A stretch of DNA of 64,000 nucleotides from assembly GCA_021292165.1 (NCBI GenBank), contig CM037879.1:15895525-15959524 (forward strand), read 5' to 3'. Each line of letters opens with the position of its first letter. Position 1 is the first letter of the stretch. Below the pieces are notes generated by a model. It was not told where the DNA came from and did no database searches. It saw only the letters and a list, made by a program, of their open reading frames with translations. Below are positions 38,763-49,400 of this stretch, one piece after another. Both the position numbers and the translations under genes were made by a program. The stretch is from Shinisaurus crocodilurus (lineage: Eukaryota; Chordata; Lepidosauria; Squamata; Shinisauridae).

Positions 38763-39929
38763 CATCTGCAGGAAGCCAAGTAAATTGATGTAAATGTTTC
38801 CTTACCTGACCTTAAAAAGCACTTCAAATTACAGCAAGGTATGTATTGTTCATGCAAAACAGATGAACCTTTCATGGCACCAGTTGAAATGATTTATTTT
38901 CACCCCAGCTAGGTTAAGGATCACCTCAGGTCTGCAGAGCTAAAGGCTAATAACCATACCAATCCATGTCAAGCAGGAGGGCAGACATTGAGTTTTTGAG
39001 GTCAGCTTGCAGTATTTTGTAGAATGCATACTTATTTTGTTCTTCCCTAACATTTTCTCTAATTATGGTGCCAGCCTTTACTGTAGTTGCTGGGAATGCT
39101 TTCTCTTGGGAGCTGAGAAGAGATGGCATGCTTTTAAAACTCTACCTGGGGCTACCTGCTCTTAGCTAATTCAACCAGGTGTTGATCATGCAAAGGTGTT
39201 GGGGTGTTGTTGTTGTTTTGGATCATTTGAAACATTCAAATTCAAATATGACATTGGTGAAGGAGTTTGCTAATATGAACTGCTGGTCACCACTGTGGGG
39301 CAAAGAAGGTGGGAAGGGAATATCCACCCATACTTATAAGTAGTGATGCTGCTGCCAATAGTCATAATCAGTTGGCTTGTTGGTCGAAATTTGTCCATTC
39401 ATTATGCTCACCTTTGTAGCAAGCCTGGATTGAAGTATTACGAATTTGCTATTAAGTTCAGAATTGATTGCGAGCTTCAAAGCATGATCAGTAAAGTAGT
39501 AAACAGATTCCCGCCGCTAAATTTTCAGTCACCCTACCACCTAGACCCCCCCAAAAAAAACCTTACTTGAAGCAGTCTCCTTAGGTTCTTCTCTCATTGT
39601 CGCTGTTGCAACTCTAGCTTCATAAGGAGAGGAGGGGGAGAATTCTGCAGGGTCCATCTTCATACTGGCAATTGGCAACACTGAGTAACCATCACATGAC
39701 TCCATCACGCAGGCAGGCCATGTGAAAACAACCAATCACAATGTGGTGATGTATGATGTCATGCCACACTACGTTATTCCAACCTACAGCTCCCAGGATG
39801 CACCTTGATATTGTGCAGGCACAAAAGCTTATTTACACAGAACGAGTTTTCATGTTGAAGGAGAACTCTCATTTGAGCTCACATGGACAAATTTGTTTCT
39901 TTCTGAGTAAATAACAAATTCACTCAGGG
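38763..39929. other. No recognisable feature
   Basis: No gene or repeat recognised. Confidence 0.45.
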
Positions 39930-40932
39930 CAGGGATGGGGACTCGGACTCGAGGACTCGACTCGTGAGTCGGACTGAGTCCCCCCTCTGACTCGACTCGG
40001 ACTCGAGTCCCAATATTTTTAATGGGACTCGAGACTCGACTCGGGACTCGAGACCAAGGACTCTTCAACATCCCTGGGCTGTGCCAGAAGGAGTGGAGAG
40101 GAGCATGATTGCCGGCGAAGAGCGCATGGAAGCGAGGTGTGCCGCTGCTCGGCCACTATGGACTGCTACCAGGAGTGCAGCCCCAACAGTGTGTCAAGAT
40201 TTATTTTGATTGATGTGTTGCGTACTTGGGAGAGGCAGAAGAAGGACCTGAGATTACTCTGCGTGGCTGCTCTGAGTGTGTTTCTGGTTCCAGCAAGTTC
40301 ATCACCAGTGGAGCGGGTGTTCAGTGAGGGTGGAATTGTAATGAGACCTCACCGTTCCAGAATGGGGGCCAAACATTTAGAAAAAATCATGTTCCTCAAA
40401 TGCAACATGGATAAGTTTTAGGAAGTACAGCAAGTTTATTTTTTAAAATCATTTTTCTAAAATGCTACCTTTCAGACATTTTGGGTTTGGCTGCCTCTGC
40501 CTGCCTGTCTGGGGTCCCCAGCCTCCTCTGCCTGCCTGGTCTCTTCTTAACCAGTTCAACAGTTGAATTGTCCAATACAAAGGCCTCTGCCTGCCTGCTT
40601 TGGGGTTCCCTGCCTCCTCTGCCTGCCTGGTTATTTTGGGTTTTTCTGCCTGGTCTGTTCTTGCCAAAATCAGTTGCAGAGTTTTGAAATAAAAAGGCAC
40701 ACTTGTGCCTAGAATTTATTTAAACCACACATCTGAAGTAGCCTTATTTTGTTGGGAAAACACCCCATTGATTTTAATAGGGACTCGTGGAGTCAGCTTT
40801 GGGAGTGACTCGTGACTTGTGACTTGTGAGTCACCATTTTGGACCAAGGACTCGGACTCGGACTCGAGACTCGGGTCCAAAGACTCGTGACTCGACTCAT
40901 GACTCGAGACCAAGGACTCTTCAACATCCCTG
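39930..40932 (+). mobile_element. hAT element with GACTC/GAGTC terminal arrays, partly deleted, exact 8-bp TSD
   Basis: Begins CAGGGATGGGGACTCGGACT and ends GGACTCTTCAACATCCCTG. The terminal 8 bp CAGGGATG are inverted at the other end. ACTCAGGG flanks both sides (39922-39929, 40933-40940). About 140 bp at each end are an irregular array of GACTCG, CGAGTC and GACTCGAGTC words. Between them are a transposase C-terminus (40137-40421) and about 300 bp rich in CTGCCTGCCTGG words. Two deletion derivatives are at 47678-48348 and 48766-49392. A terminus-like CTTCAACATCCCTGGG also occurs internally at 40067-40082. Confidence 0.92.
40137..40421 (+). pseudogene. hAT transposase C-terminal dimerisation domain (relic)
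   Basis: The 94-residue frame ends the element's protein. Its second half contains FLVPASSSPVERVFSEGGIV, then MRPHRSRM and EKIMFLKCNMDKF, the signature of the hAT family C-terminal dimerisation region (SS..VER.FS..G.....R.R......... F...N). In intact hAT proteins of 600-700 residues this domain follows the RNase H-like catalytic core, which is absent here along with the zinc-finger (BED) N-terminus. The ATG at 40137 is just the first in the remaining frame, not the original start. The protein could not catalyse transposition. Together with the TSDs it assigns the GACTC-array family to hAT. Confidence 0.9.
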
Positions 40933-40940
40933 ACTCAGGG

Positions 40941-41084
40941 TAGGTTCAGTCATCACTACTCATAAGCCTTGCAAAGCAGCAATGAGGAGGTGCCTCACTC
41001 AGCACCATGAAAGTGTGCAGTTGCTGACTGAGTAGGCATACTTGCACGCCTGCGGCAGGGTCCAGTCAGCAATGGTGTACTTAA
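40941..41084. other. No recognisable feature
   Basis: Short unclassified sequence. Confidence 0.3.
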
Positions 41085-41345
41085 GGACATACAAATATAA
41101 GAAGAGTCCTGCTGGATCAGGTCAAGGTCCATCTAGTCCAGCATTCTGTTCACACAGTGGCCCACCAGCTGCCCATGAGAAACCCACAAGCAGGACAGAA
41201 CTTGCACAGAGCTAAGTCAAATGCCCCATCTTCTTCACCACTATGTCCCAGTGTTCAGAGATAAGGGGATATATCTGACGTTAGTCTAACTAAAGTCCCA
41301 TTCATTTCAATGGGCCTACTCTAAGTAAGGTTAATATTGGATGCA
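41085..41345 (-). mobile_element. L3-like LINE tail, with adjoining repeat
   Basis: ACATACAAATATAAGAAGAG, TCCTGCTGGATCAGGTCAAG, GTCCATCTAGTCCAGCATTC and CAGTGGCCCACCAGCTGCCC are the reverse of the L3-like tail. It continues into GTGTTCAGAGATAAGGGGAT and TCCCATTCATTTCAATGGGC, the same extension as at 42600-42690. Confidence 0.8.
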
Positions 41346-42454
41346 ACCCATTGGCAGGAATTCCACCTCCTTGACTGCCCCACAACGGCTGCCAGCAGTT
41401 TCTACTAGCAAACCTTTTCACTGACCGACCGCCACTGCAGTTGCGTTCGCTTCATTGACATCCGTAATGTTTGAAAACCTGGGGGAGAAATAATTAAGGT
41501 GTGGGAGTTTCTGCATGTTTCACAGTTAATAAATACAGACATTTCCCAAAGTTAGTGAACTTACACGCTCCTACAGAACGAGCATGTAATATCTGCTAGT
41601 TTCATTCAAAAGTTCTCACAACAAAGTCTGTGGGCTTTTAAATGAAAAGATTTGTGAGATTAAAGCTCTAAAGTAGAGTTAATACTTAAACTGCAAAGGC
41701 AGGATTGTGGGTTTCATCTGTCTTTAAGGGAAAGAAATGTGGACGGGGTGGAGGGGGAACCTCTAGCTGAAAGTTGCATAATTATGTTTCTCTTACCTAA
41801 GGCAAGTTCTACCAGTGAACCATCATCAAAGGTATGCATTTAAGCAGGAAACCAGCATTTCTGGCTGGAAAGAAAGGCTGTATTATCTTGAGGTTGTTTA
41901 CTTTAAGCTGCTCCAGTGATGCCTTAGCACGAACATGGGAGTTTGCCTTTCTGTATGTAGCACAGGGAAAATGAGAAGAGGGTGGAGGGAAGAGATGAAG
42001 TCCATATGTCAGCTGCAGAGTGAATGTGTATATCTTCATGACTGGCTTAGAAGGTTTCTAATACATCACTGAGCCACGCTGAAAGATGTTATTTCTGGGC
42101 CAATAAATCTGCACGTTTTGCTTGGACATTCAAGATGGCAAGTCTGGCAAGTCGTTTTAACAGAACACAAGCCTCAACGTGACGGCACAAAGGGAGCATT
42201 TTGTTGAGCCAGAGAATGTATGCTTAATGTGTTGAGTTGCCCACCCCCACCCCCAAATGATTGCCTCAAGCAAAAATTCAAGGCAAATTTGAACGTTCCT
42301 GCTGAAGCAAAACATCCAAGGAATTTCGTTTTGACAAGATGAATGAAGCACCTCATGGGGTTTTGTGCATCCACAGGTTGCCACTGAACACCACCTCATG
42401 GAGGATTTTGATGCTCCTTCTTGGGCAAAATGTTGGAGAATTTTGAGGGAACAT
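41346..42454. other. No recognisable feature
   Basis: No gene or repeat recognised. Confidence 0.45.
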
Positions 42455-42705
42455 TCTCAAAACATAAGAACATAAAACATAAAAAGAGCCCTGCTGGATC
42501 AGACCAAGGTCCATCTAGTCCAGCATTCTGTTCACACAGTGGCCAACCAGCTGCTCATAGGAAACCCAGGACAGAGCTGGGACAGAGTGAAGTAAAATGC
42601 CCCCTGTCTTCACCACCATGTCCCAATGTTAGAGATAAGGGGTTTTATCCAATTTTAGTCTAACTAAAGTCCCATTCATTTCAGTGGGTTTATTCTAAGT
42701 AAGAC
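42455..42705 (-). mobile_element. L3-like LINE tail
   Basis: ACATAAGAACATAAAACATA, AAAAGAGCCCTGCTGGATCA, GACCAAGGTCCATCTAGTCC, AGCATTCTGTTCACACAGTG, then AATGTTAGAGATAAGGGG and CCCATTCATTTCAGTGGG. Close to 41085-41345, a better preserved copy. Confidence 0.82.
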
Positions 42706-42825
42706 TAATAGACTAAGGTCTCTGAAATGCTTCAAGGGTCTTTGCAGATGAATAGGTTCTAATCTAAAATTATTCCTATGAGTCACAATAGATAAATATA
42801 GAACCTCCAACCAGGGCTGGCATCA

Positions 42826-43448
42826 AGGGTGGACAAGGTTAGGCACCTGCCAAGGGCCGACACCTCAGCAGGGGCACACTGACAAGAGCCTCCTAGAACT
42901 GGTCCTCCTCTTTACCATTGCATCCTACTTATTCACATTGCCTATTGCTCTGACCCAGATAAAGGTGGAGCATTAGATGCCACTGCCTATTTATTTATTT
43001 ATTATTCATTCATTCTATTCTATTCTATTCTATTCTATTTTATTCTATTCATTTCATTTCAATACCACCCAATAGCTGAAGCTCTCTGGGCGGTTCACAG
43101 CAATTAACAAGCCAGTCCCTGCCCGCAGGCTTACAATATAAAAAGACACGACACACAAGGGAAAAGGAATGGGGAGGCAAGAAGGGGGGGGAAATTAATT
43201 AATTCTTCTGCAGGGCTGGTGGAATGGCCCTGCGCTCCCTCTTTTCTCCCTCTGCACAGCCTGCTGGAATGGCTGGTGGTGGCTCTCTGTCTGTCAAGCA
43301 AGAAAACTGTAGCAATGATGAGAAGGAGGGTGAGGAGGAGTAATAGCGGCTGGTAACAATGGTGGTGAGAAGATAGACTCACTGAGGAAGTGAGCCCAGT
43401 GAGGTTGTCTTGCTCAAGGGCCCTCAAAAACCTGGAGCTGGCACATCC
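42826..43448. mobile_element. Possible hAT-like element with nested LINE tail
   Basis: Left end CAGGGCTGGCATCAAGG with GGCACCTGCCAAGGGCC; right end GCTCAAGGGCCCTC..TGGAGCTGGCAC. Similar in style to the CAGGGCYGG elements at 17220 and 59340. It contains (TTCTA)n at 43014-43040 and a reverse L2-like LINE 3' end (43045-43140). No TSD seen. Confidence 0.45.
43012..43140 (-). mobile_element. L2-like LINE 3' end with (TTCTA)n
   Basis: On the minus strand CCGCCCAGAGAGCTTCAGCT then ATTGGGTGGTATTGAAATGA matches the L2-like 3' end at 56885-56920. The adjacent (TTCTA)n at 43014-43040 is probably an expanded tail. Confidence 0.7.
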
Positions 43449-43999
43449 CGAAGAGGACTTAGGGATAGTGTGTGTGTGCATGTGAGTGAGTGTGCATGTG
43501 TGCAGAAAAAGTATTAGCAGGTCTGATCTTTGGAGGGTAATTTCACGAAGCCCTTGCATATCTCTGCAAGCCACAGGTGTTGTTACTGAATACTGAACCA
43601 TCTGGAAAACAGTGTCTCTGTCAAGCAGATTGCTGATCTGCTTGGCGTGCTGTGTTACAAGCAGAGTGCTTTAAAAAGAAAGGCTGAGGAAGTAAGAAGA
43701 AGAATCAATTTACCAGTGTCACGGGCACTTTTACAGCAGGCGACCTGCATAGGGATTCTTACCAACAGAGCATCCTCACTTTTTCTAGCTGCTAATATAC
43801 TGTGTGTATGGTGTCTGTGCATGCTGTTAATGACCCTGAACTCTTGTCAAAGTTAACAGAAAGAAATTTTGAATCTGAAGCATGACTGTGCACTACTACA
43901 GAACCTGTGACTGCAGCCCACACCTGTGGCAGGACTGGAGTGATTGGCCTAACAGGGTTGTCACTGAGAATGTTCAGATGACAAGGATACTCTCTAGTT
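43449..43999. other. No recognisable gene
   Basis: GTGTGTGTGCATGTGAGTGA-type run at 43469-43500; nothing else recognised. Confidence 0.4.
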
Positions 44000-44120
44000 C
44001 AGTGTTCTCCAACCTCGGGTCCCCAGATGTTTTTGGCCTACAACCCCCAGCTACGCTGGCTGGGGCATGCTGGGAGTTGTAGGCCAAAAACATCTGGGGA
44101 CCCGAGGTTGGAGAACACTG
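44000..44120. mobile_element. Palindromic hAT MITE with exact 8-bp TSD
   Basis: Starts CAGTGTTCTCCAACCTCGGG, ends GGTTGGAGAACACTG, arms nearly perfect through GATGTTTTTGGCCTACAAC. CTCTAGTT flanks at 43992-43999 and 44121-44128. Confidence 0.95.
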
Positions 44121-44277
44121 CTCTAGTTTGTGGCAGTCAGTGTGGGCTGAACCAAATAGAGCCATATTTTCATATAATATGTCCTCCATCTTACTTTGGG
44201 CCAATTCACCTCACAAAAGATTGGCACATATTTGCCATGTTTGCTTTCTGTCCCATATTATTGGTATTCATTATTAT

Positions 44278-44461
44278 TGATTCAATTTGTACCTTGCCTT
44301 TCCATCAAGAAAAAGCCACTCAAGGTGGCTAACGATCATAGGAACAGGAATAACAGGAATAATAAAACAAATACATTTAAAACACCACTAAAACACACAA
44401 CAATAACAGAATAAAAATAGAACATAACCCAACAGACCAGCTCACATGCCAAAGGCCTGCT

Positions 44462-44512
<51 letters not shown>

Positions 44513-44525
44513 GTCTTTGCCTGCT
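44278..44525 (-). mobile_element. LINE 3'-end fragment with expanded (AAT)n
   Basis: Same unit as 4380-4600: GCCACTCAAGGTGGCTAACG and CACATGCCAAAGGCCTGCTT. The short A-rich site of the earlier copy is here an (AAT)16 run at 44463-44512. Clade uncertain. Confidence 0.6.
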
Positions 44526-45080
44526 GACAGAACAGCATAGATGTAGCCAGAGCAATCACTTTTGGCTCATACTTTTCTCCAGGATTTTGACTTTGCCTTG
44601 TTTTCTTCACTCACTTTCAGTTTCGGTAGAGAATTGGACAGAAATATGGACACTTTGAGGCATTCTACCATAAGAGTTGTACATGTAACTCCTTTAGTTA
44701 AGTCAAGTCAGTTTATTATATGGTCACAAACCATTTGGAACATAAAATAATCCATAAAATAGAATACATAAATCCAAAAAACCAACAGTACAACAATTAT
44801 TTAAAATATTTAAAACCTAAATACAACAACACAGTATGTTAAAATATGCAACTCCTTTAATATGTTGTTCCCTACACGACTGGGAGAGAGGAGTCAGATT
44901 GCAGTGCACCTGATAGCCACACCCCTAAATGTTGATGTGCCAGCTGGACATACCTCCTGGTGGCCCCACCTGATGGCCTGATGGAGAAGGCAGGCAAGAT
45001 TGCCCACAAATACTTGCAGGATGAGCACCGGACTTGTAGGGGCTGGCAGGACTAGAGCCGTCCACTCATGAAGACCAGCA
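44526..45080. other. No recognisable gene
   Basis: AT-rich sequence; AAAATAATCCATAAAATAGA at 44743-44762 resembles a LINE tail but is unmatched. Confidence 0.35.
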
Positions 45081-45520
45081 GCCGGGACCCACAGGAAGCC
45101 CTATAAAAGGCTTCCTGTTCCTGCTCAGCCTTGTCACAGCAACATGAGTCTTCATGGTGGCAGCATTGTGCTTTTGCCTCTTGTCTCTAGTCTTGCTACA
45201 CCTTCCTGATACTTGACCCGTGCCTGTTCCTGATGATGCCTCTGCCCCCATGTGCCTTGCTGGTATTTGACTTTGCTTGTGATTGATTAGCCCTTTGCCT
45301 CTGGCCCTGTCCCACCCTGTTTTTATCTGACCTTGGCCTGCCCTGGACCCTGCTCTTGCCTCTGGCCCTCCCATGCCTTGTCAATATCTGACCCTTGCCC
45401 AAGTAGCCTCAGTTCTCTATCCGCCTCCATCGCCCCTGGCCCTGGTGTTCTAGTCGAGGACACCTGCTCTGCTCACGTTCTGGACTTGACAGGGTCCAGC
45501 AGACATGATCCTATTCCCAG
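45081..45520 (+). mobile_element. Possible gypsy-type LTR or leader fragment
   Basis: A TATA-like box CCTATAAAAGG at 45100-45110 is followed by an about 400-bp run of CCTTGCC, CTGACC and TGGCCCTG words. This irregular CT-rich repetition is typical of vertebrate gypsy-family LTR/leader regions. No paired LTR, primer-binding site or gag is seen. The TATA lies between GGAAGCC and GGCTTCC, giving a short hairpin. Confidence 0.35.
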
Positions 45521-46149
45521 AGGTGCAATCGGGTAACTTTAGACTCAGAACTTGATGGTCTTATTCCCCTCTCCCTCTTTAATGGCAATGTGCATTTACT
45601 TCATTTACTTCAAAATGTGGTAAGCTAGCCTTGCTGCATTTGGGGGCCCTCCTGCCCATTCTGCTGAATGGGGCCCCGGATGTCAGCCCCAAAGTTCTTC
45701 CCTGGAAGCACTACTGCTTACTCTCCCACACACATTCAGTGACCATGTGGGAGTGTACAGCCCTAATATCATCCAGCAATCTAATAATTCTGCTCTTCAA
45801 CCACTAATGTAACTTTAGTTTATTTTCAATGTATTGTTTTTGTTTCTTTTATCTGTTTTTGTCTTTTCATTGTTCACTGCTCTGGAATCTGCTTGTTGTG
45901 GAGCAGTATACAAATTATTATTATTATTATTATTCATGCATTACTCGTGTGAATAAGGTAAATACTGTGAAGTGTGAATAGGACAATAGGGCTGCATGTC
46001 TTCCTGCCCCAAAGTATCACCATTCCTCTTGGCGTTGCCATGTTTGGCAGTGATCTGTGATCAAAATTGCACAAAATGCTTCAAAAACCTGCAAACCTAT
46101 TTGACTAGAGACAGCAAATGTGTATCGTGGGGGTGAAAAGTGAGTACAT
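45521..46149. other. Mostly unclassified; L2-like tail at 45785-45935
   Basis: GTTTCTTTTATCTGTTTTTG and GGAGCAGTATACAAATTATT, followed by (ATT)6, match the 3' end of the L2-like LINE at 30330-30380. The rest shows nothing. Confidence 0.45.
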
Positions 46150-47013
46150 ACTAGTGCTGCGTTGAAAAATTCTCCCACATTTTTTTCGACCCTTCTCATT
46201 CAATTTGATAGGAAAGAAATTGCTTTCAAAAAGAAGTTCAGTGGTGAAGAAAACTTCACAGAAAGTCTCATGGGTTGGACTTGGGTTTCTTGTACTTACC
46301 TTACTTCAAAGGGGTCGAGGAGTGTGAAAGAGTGCCCTGTCTTTCGTGATACAATTATCTCTCCAGACTCCAGCATCCTGTAGCCTCCTCAGTTTCCTGC
46401 ACTTCAGTTAAAGTCCAGGGGAAGACATCAAGAGGAAATTCCTCCCATAGGATTAGGAAGTGCAGGCAGCCTGGGAGGCAGCAGAACAATGGGGAGATGT
46501 GCAATAGAAAGAAAACACACAGAGAGAGAGCATCCTCGGTCACCTCGCAGTGATTATGTAAGCCCTAAAACACCACAAAAAAATAAATCATAGCACACCC
46601 TGAGAAGGAGGCAGAACAAGGGAACCTCTTTCATGGGGGAAGAAAACTTTTTGGAAATCGAAGAACAGATTTTGGCTCAGTACTAGCTCCACCTCTGCAC
46701 TGGAGCTGGACACAACACTGCCCCCTTCACACCTGCATTGTGGAGGATGTGAAATGGGGGATAGCCTGCCAACACAGTTGATGCTGTTGCCACTTGCAGT
46801 GGCAAAACAAAATAACAACCTCGAGCTCGAAACCCTTACAAAAAAAGAAAGAAGCCGTGCTACTACAACCCCTTCCAGTGGTGAGCCCTACATGTGAGAA
46901 ACTGTAGAGAATTCTTCCTCCGGCTGGAGAAATTAAGTGAAATTGTCTCCCCAATTTCTCTCCCCACAAATAGGGTGGAGAATTTCAAGAGGCCATTCTG
47001 GCTCAGCTCTAGT
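46150..47013. mobile_element. Candidate DNA transposon of about 860 bp, unknown family
   Basis: CTAGTGCTGCGTTGAAAAAT TCTCCCAC at the left faces GGTGGAGAATTTC..GAGCTAG-type sequence (AGCTCTAG) at the right, an imperfect TIR of about 30 bp. A secondary inverted pair, AGGAAATTCCTCCC and GAATTCTTCCTCC, lies inside. No TSD or coding region was found. Confidence 0.35.
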
Positions 47014-47418
47014 ATGTTCCACAAATAATGATGGCCCCAATGCACTAACATGAATTCTTAGATGTTATCATCTATCTCCATTCAGATAGCAGACTCAGCT
47101 CAGGGGTGGGGAACGTTTGTCTATCTCCAGCCTTATGTTATTTTTTACTGCTGCAGCAAAACTACAACTATCCAAGCCCAATTTGTGGTCAGTGCATACA
47201 GTACATACTTTGTGCATGTAGAGCAACTGTTCAGCATATAGAAAATCACAATAGTTCCTGGTGTGTGTGTGAGAGGGAGAGAGACAGTGACAGAGTGACA
47301 AAGAGAAGAGAACCTATCCAGAGAGCAGTTCTTGAAGATGTGGCAGGCAGACACAGGAACTGGCATGGATTGGGATGAGGATGGATCGCTATCTGCTCTT
47401 GCGTCAGCTACAGATCAC
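47014..47418. other. No recognisable feature
   Basis: GTGTGTGTGTGAGAGGGAGAGAG run at about 47263-47285; nothing else recognised. Confidence 0.4.
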
Positions 47419-47612
47419 TATAGAAGGATCCAGCAATGTCCGTGACATTGCACTAGCAAAAACCATTTTTATGTCAACACTCAATAGCGCTTTCTAGTGC
47501 AATGGATTTTCCAGGAAACCCGTTGTACTAGCAAGTGCTATTGACGTTGTGCAAGCGTTGGTTTCTCTACTAGCGAAATGTTAGTGCATGGACACCATTG
47601 GATCCTTCCCTG
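47419..47612. mobile_element. Foldback MITE (AAGGATCCA arms)
   Basis: TAGAAGGATCCAGCAATGTC CGTGACATTGCACTAGC on the left faces GCGAAATGTTAGTGCATGGA CACCATTGGATCCTTCC on the right. Inside, TTGCACTAG/CTAGTGCAA words repeat. No TSD evident; superfamily unknown. Confidence 0.6.
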
Positions 47613-47677
47613 TCTATCCCTGCAGAAGTCAATGTACAGCACTAATTCCTTCCATTCCATTTCATTTGAGGCATGTG

Positions 47678-48348
47678 CAGGGATGGGGGCTCGGACTCCA
47701 GGACTCAACTTATGAGTCGGACTGAGTCCCTCCTCTGACTCGAGTCAGACTCGAGTCCCAATATTTTTAATGGGACTAGAGACTCGACTCGGGACTTGAG
47801 ATCAAGGACTCGTGTTCCAAAATCGTGTTCCTCAAATGCAACATGGATAGGTTTTAGGAAGTACAGCAAGTTTATTTTTTAAAATCATTTTCCTAAAATG
47901 CAACCTTTCAGACATTTTGGGTTTGGCTGCCTCTGCCTGCCTGTTTGGGGTTCCCTGCCTCCTCTGCCTCCTGGTCTCTTCTTAACCAGTTCCACAGTTT
48001 GAATTGTCCAAGACAAAGGCCTCTGCCTGCCTGTTTTGGGGTTCCCTGCCTCCTCTGCCTGCCTGGTTATTTTGGGTTTGTCTGCCTGGTCTGTTCTTGC
48101 CAAAATCAGTGGCAGAGTTTTGAAATAAAAAGGCACACTTGTGCCTAGAATTTATTTAAGCCACACATCTGAAGTAGCCTTATTTTGTTGGGAAAAAAAC
48201 CCATTGATTTTAATAGGGACTCATGGAGTCAGCTTTGGGAGTGACTTGTGACTCACCATTTTGGACCAAGGACTCGGACTCGAGACTCGGGTCCAAAGAC
48301 TCGTGACTCGACTTGTGACTCGAAACCAAGGACTCTTCAACATCCCTG
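47678..48348 (+). mobile_element. GACTC-array hAT deletion derivative (671 bp), exact TSD
   Basis: Begins CAGGGATGGGGGCTCGGACT and ends CTTCAACATCCCTG; GGCATGTG flanks at 47670-47677 and 48349-48356. Compared with 39930-40932 it lacks about 330 bp covering nearly all of the transposase relic: the left array joins directly to GTGTTCCTCAAATGCAACAT, the last codons of that domain. The CTGCCTGCCTGG-rich part and right array are kept. Confidence 0.95.
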
Positions 48349-48356
48349 GGCATGTG

Positions 48357-48757
48357 TACCTCTGGTTTGAATCCAGTATGTTACATGGCTCCATAAAGAC
48401 TTCTGTAATAGTGGTCAAAATAGACTAGTTAATCTTTAAAGTGGCCTATATGACAATGTGTCCACAAAACCTGCAGTTGTGACTCTTTAGCATTCATCTC
48501 TACAAATTATTACACGGAATGAAATGGTAGATTGACACGGTGGACCTCTGGACTGTACCACATCAGACTGCAGAGGAGCTGCCATGTTTCAGACCACTCC
48601 ACACACCTAAAGGCCTCTGCATGTACCAAGGTGCAGCACAGCAAGAGAAAGATTTAGCATAGCCCTCTTTTGTGACATGGAAGTTTACCCGTATTGCCAA
48701 TTCTTTACATAGGCTACCATTCATAAACATGACCTCCTATACTTGCAGTCCAAATTC
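48357..48757. other. No recognisable feature
   Basis: Spacer between two inverted GACTC-array elements; no gene recognised. Confidence 0.4.
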
Positions 48758-48765
48758 ATGCCATC

Positions 48766-49392
48766 CAGGGATGTTGAAGAGTCCTTGATTTCGAGTCACG
48801 AGTCTTTGGACCCGAGTCTCGAGTCTGAGTCCTTGGTCCAAAATGGTGACTCACGAGTCACTCCCAAAGCTGACTCCACGAGTCCCTATTAAAATCAATG
48901 GGGTTTTTTCCCAACAAAATAAGGCTACTTCAGATGTGTGGCTTAAATAAATTCTAGGCACAAGTGTGCCTTTTTATTTCAAAACTCTGCCACTGATTTT
49001 GGCAAGAACAGTCCAGGCAAACAAACCCAAAATAACCAGGCAGGCAGAGGAGGCAGGGAACCCCAAAGCAGGCAAAGGCCTTTGTCTTGGACAATTCAAA
49101 CTGTGGAACTGGTTAAGAAGAGACCAGGCAGGCAGGCAGAGGCAGCCAAACCCAAAATGTCTGAAAGGTTGCATTTTAGGAAAATGATTTTAAAAAATAA
49201 ACTTGCTGTACTTCCTAAAACCTATCCATGTTGCATTTGAGGAACACGATTTTGGAACATGAGTCCTTGGTCTCGAGTCCCGAGTCGAGTCTAGAGTCCC
49301 ATTAAAAATATTGGGACTCATCTGACTCGAGTCAGAGGGGGGACTCAGTCCGACTCACGGGTCGAGGCTTGGAGTCCGAGTCCCCATCCCTG
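48766..49392 (-). mobile_element. GACTC-array hAT deletion derivative (627 bp), reverse copy
   Basis: Begins CAGGGATGTTGAAGAGTCCT and ends GGAGTCCGAGTCCCCATCCCTG. The flanks ATGCCATC and ATACCATA match at 6 of 8. It has the same deletion junction as 47678-48348 (AACACGATTTTGGAAC on this strand), so both derive from one already deleted progenitor. It also lacks one CTGCCTGCCTGG unit (49070-49140). Confidence 0.92.
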
Positions 49393-49400
49393 ATACCATA

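Noticed and set aside
40449..40700. Minus-strand frame repeated at 47885 and 48966
   Set aside because: The repeated protein-like similarity only reflects three copies of the CTGCCTGCCTGG part of the GACTC-array element; it is opposite to the transposase strand and has no domain.
43131..43601. 156-residue minus-strand frame
   Set aside because: Spans a CA-rich run and Leu-rich low-complexity sequence within a repeat; no domain.
44377..44658. Poly-Asn and poly-Ile frames; also at 55828-56010 and 63043-63240
   Set aside because: Translation of (AAT)n/(ATT)n microsatellites.
47678..49392. Possible CRISPR-like or satellite array because of repeated GACTC words
   Set aside because: Units are irregular, palindromic and confined to transposon ends with TSDs; a eukaryotic context with no spacer structure.
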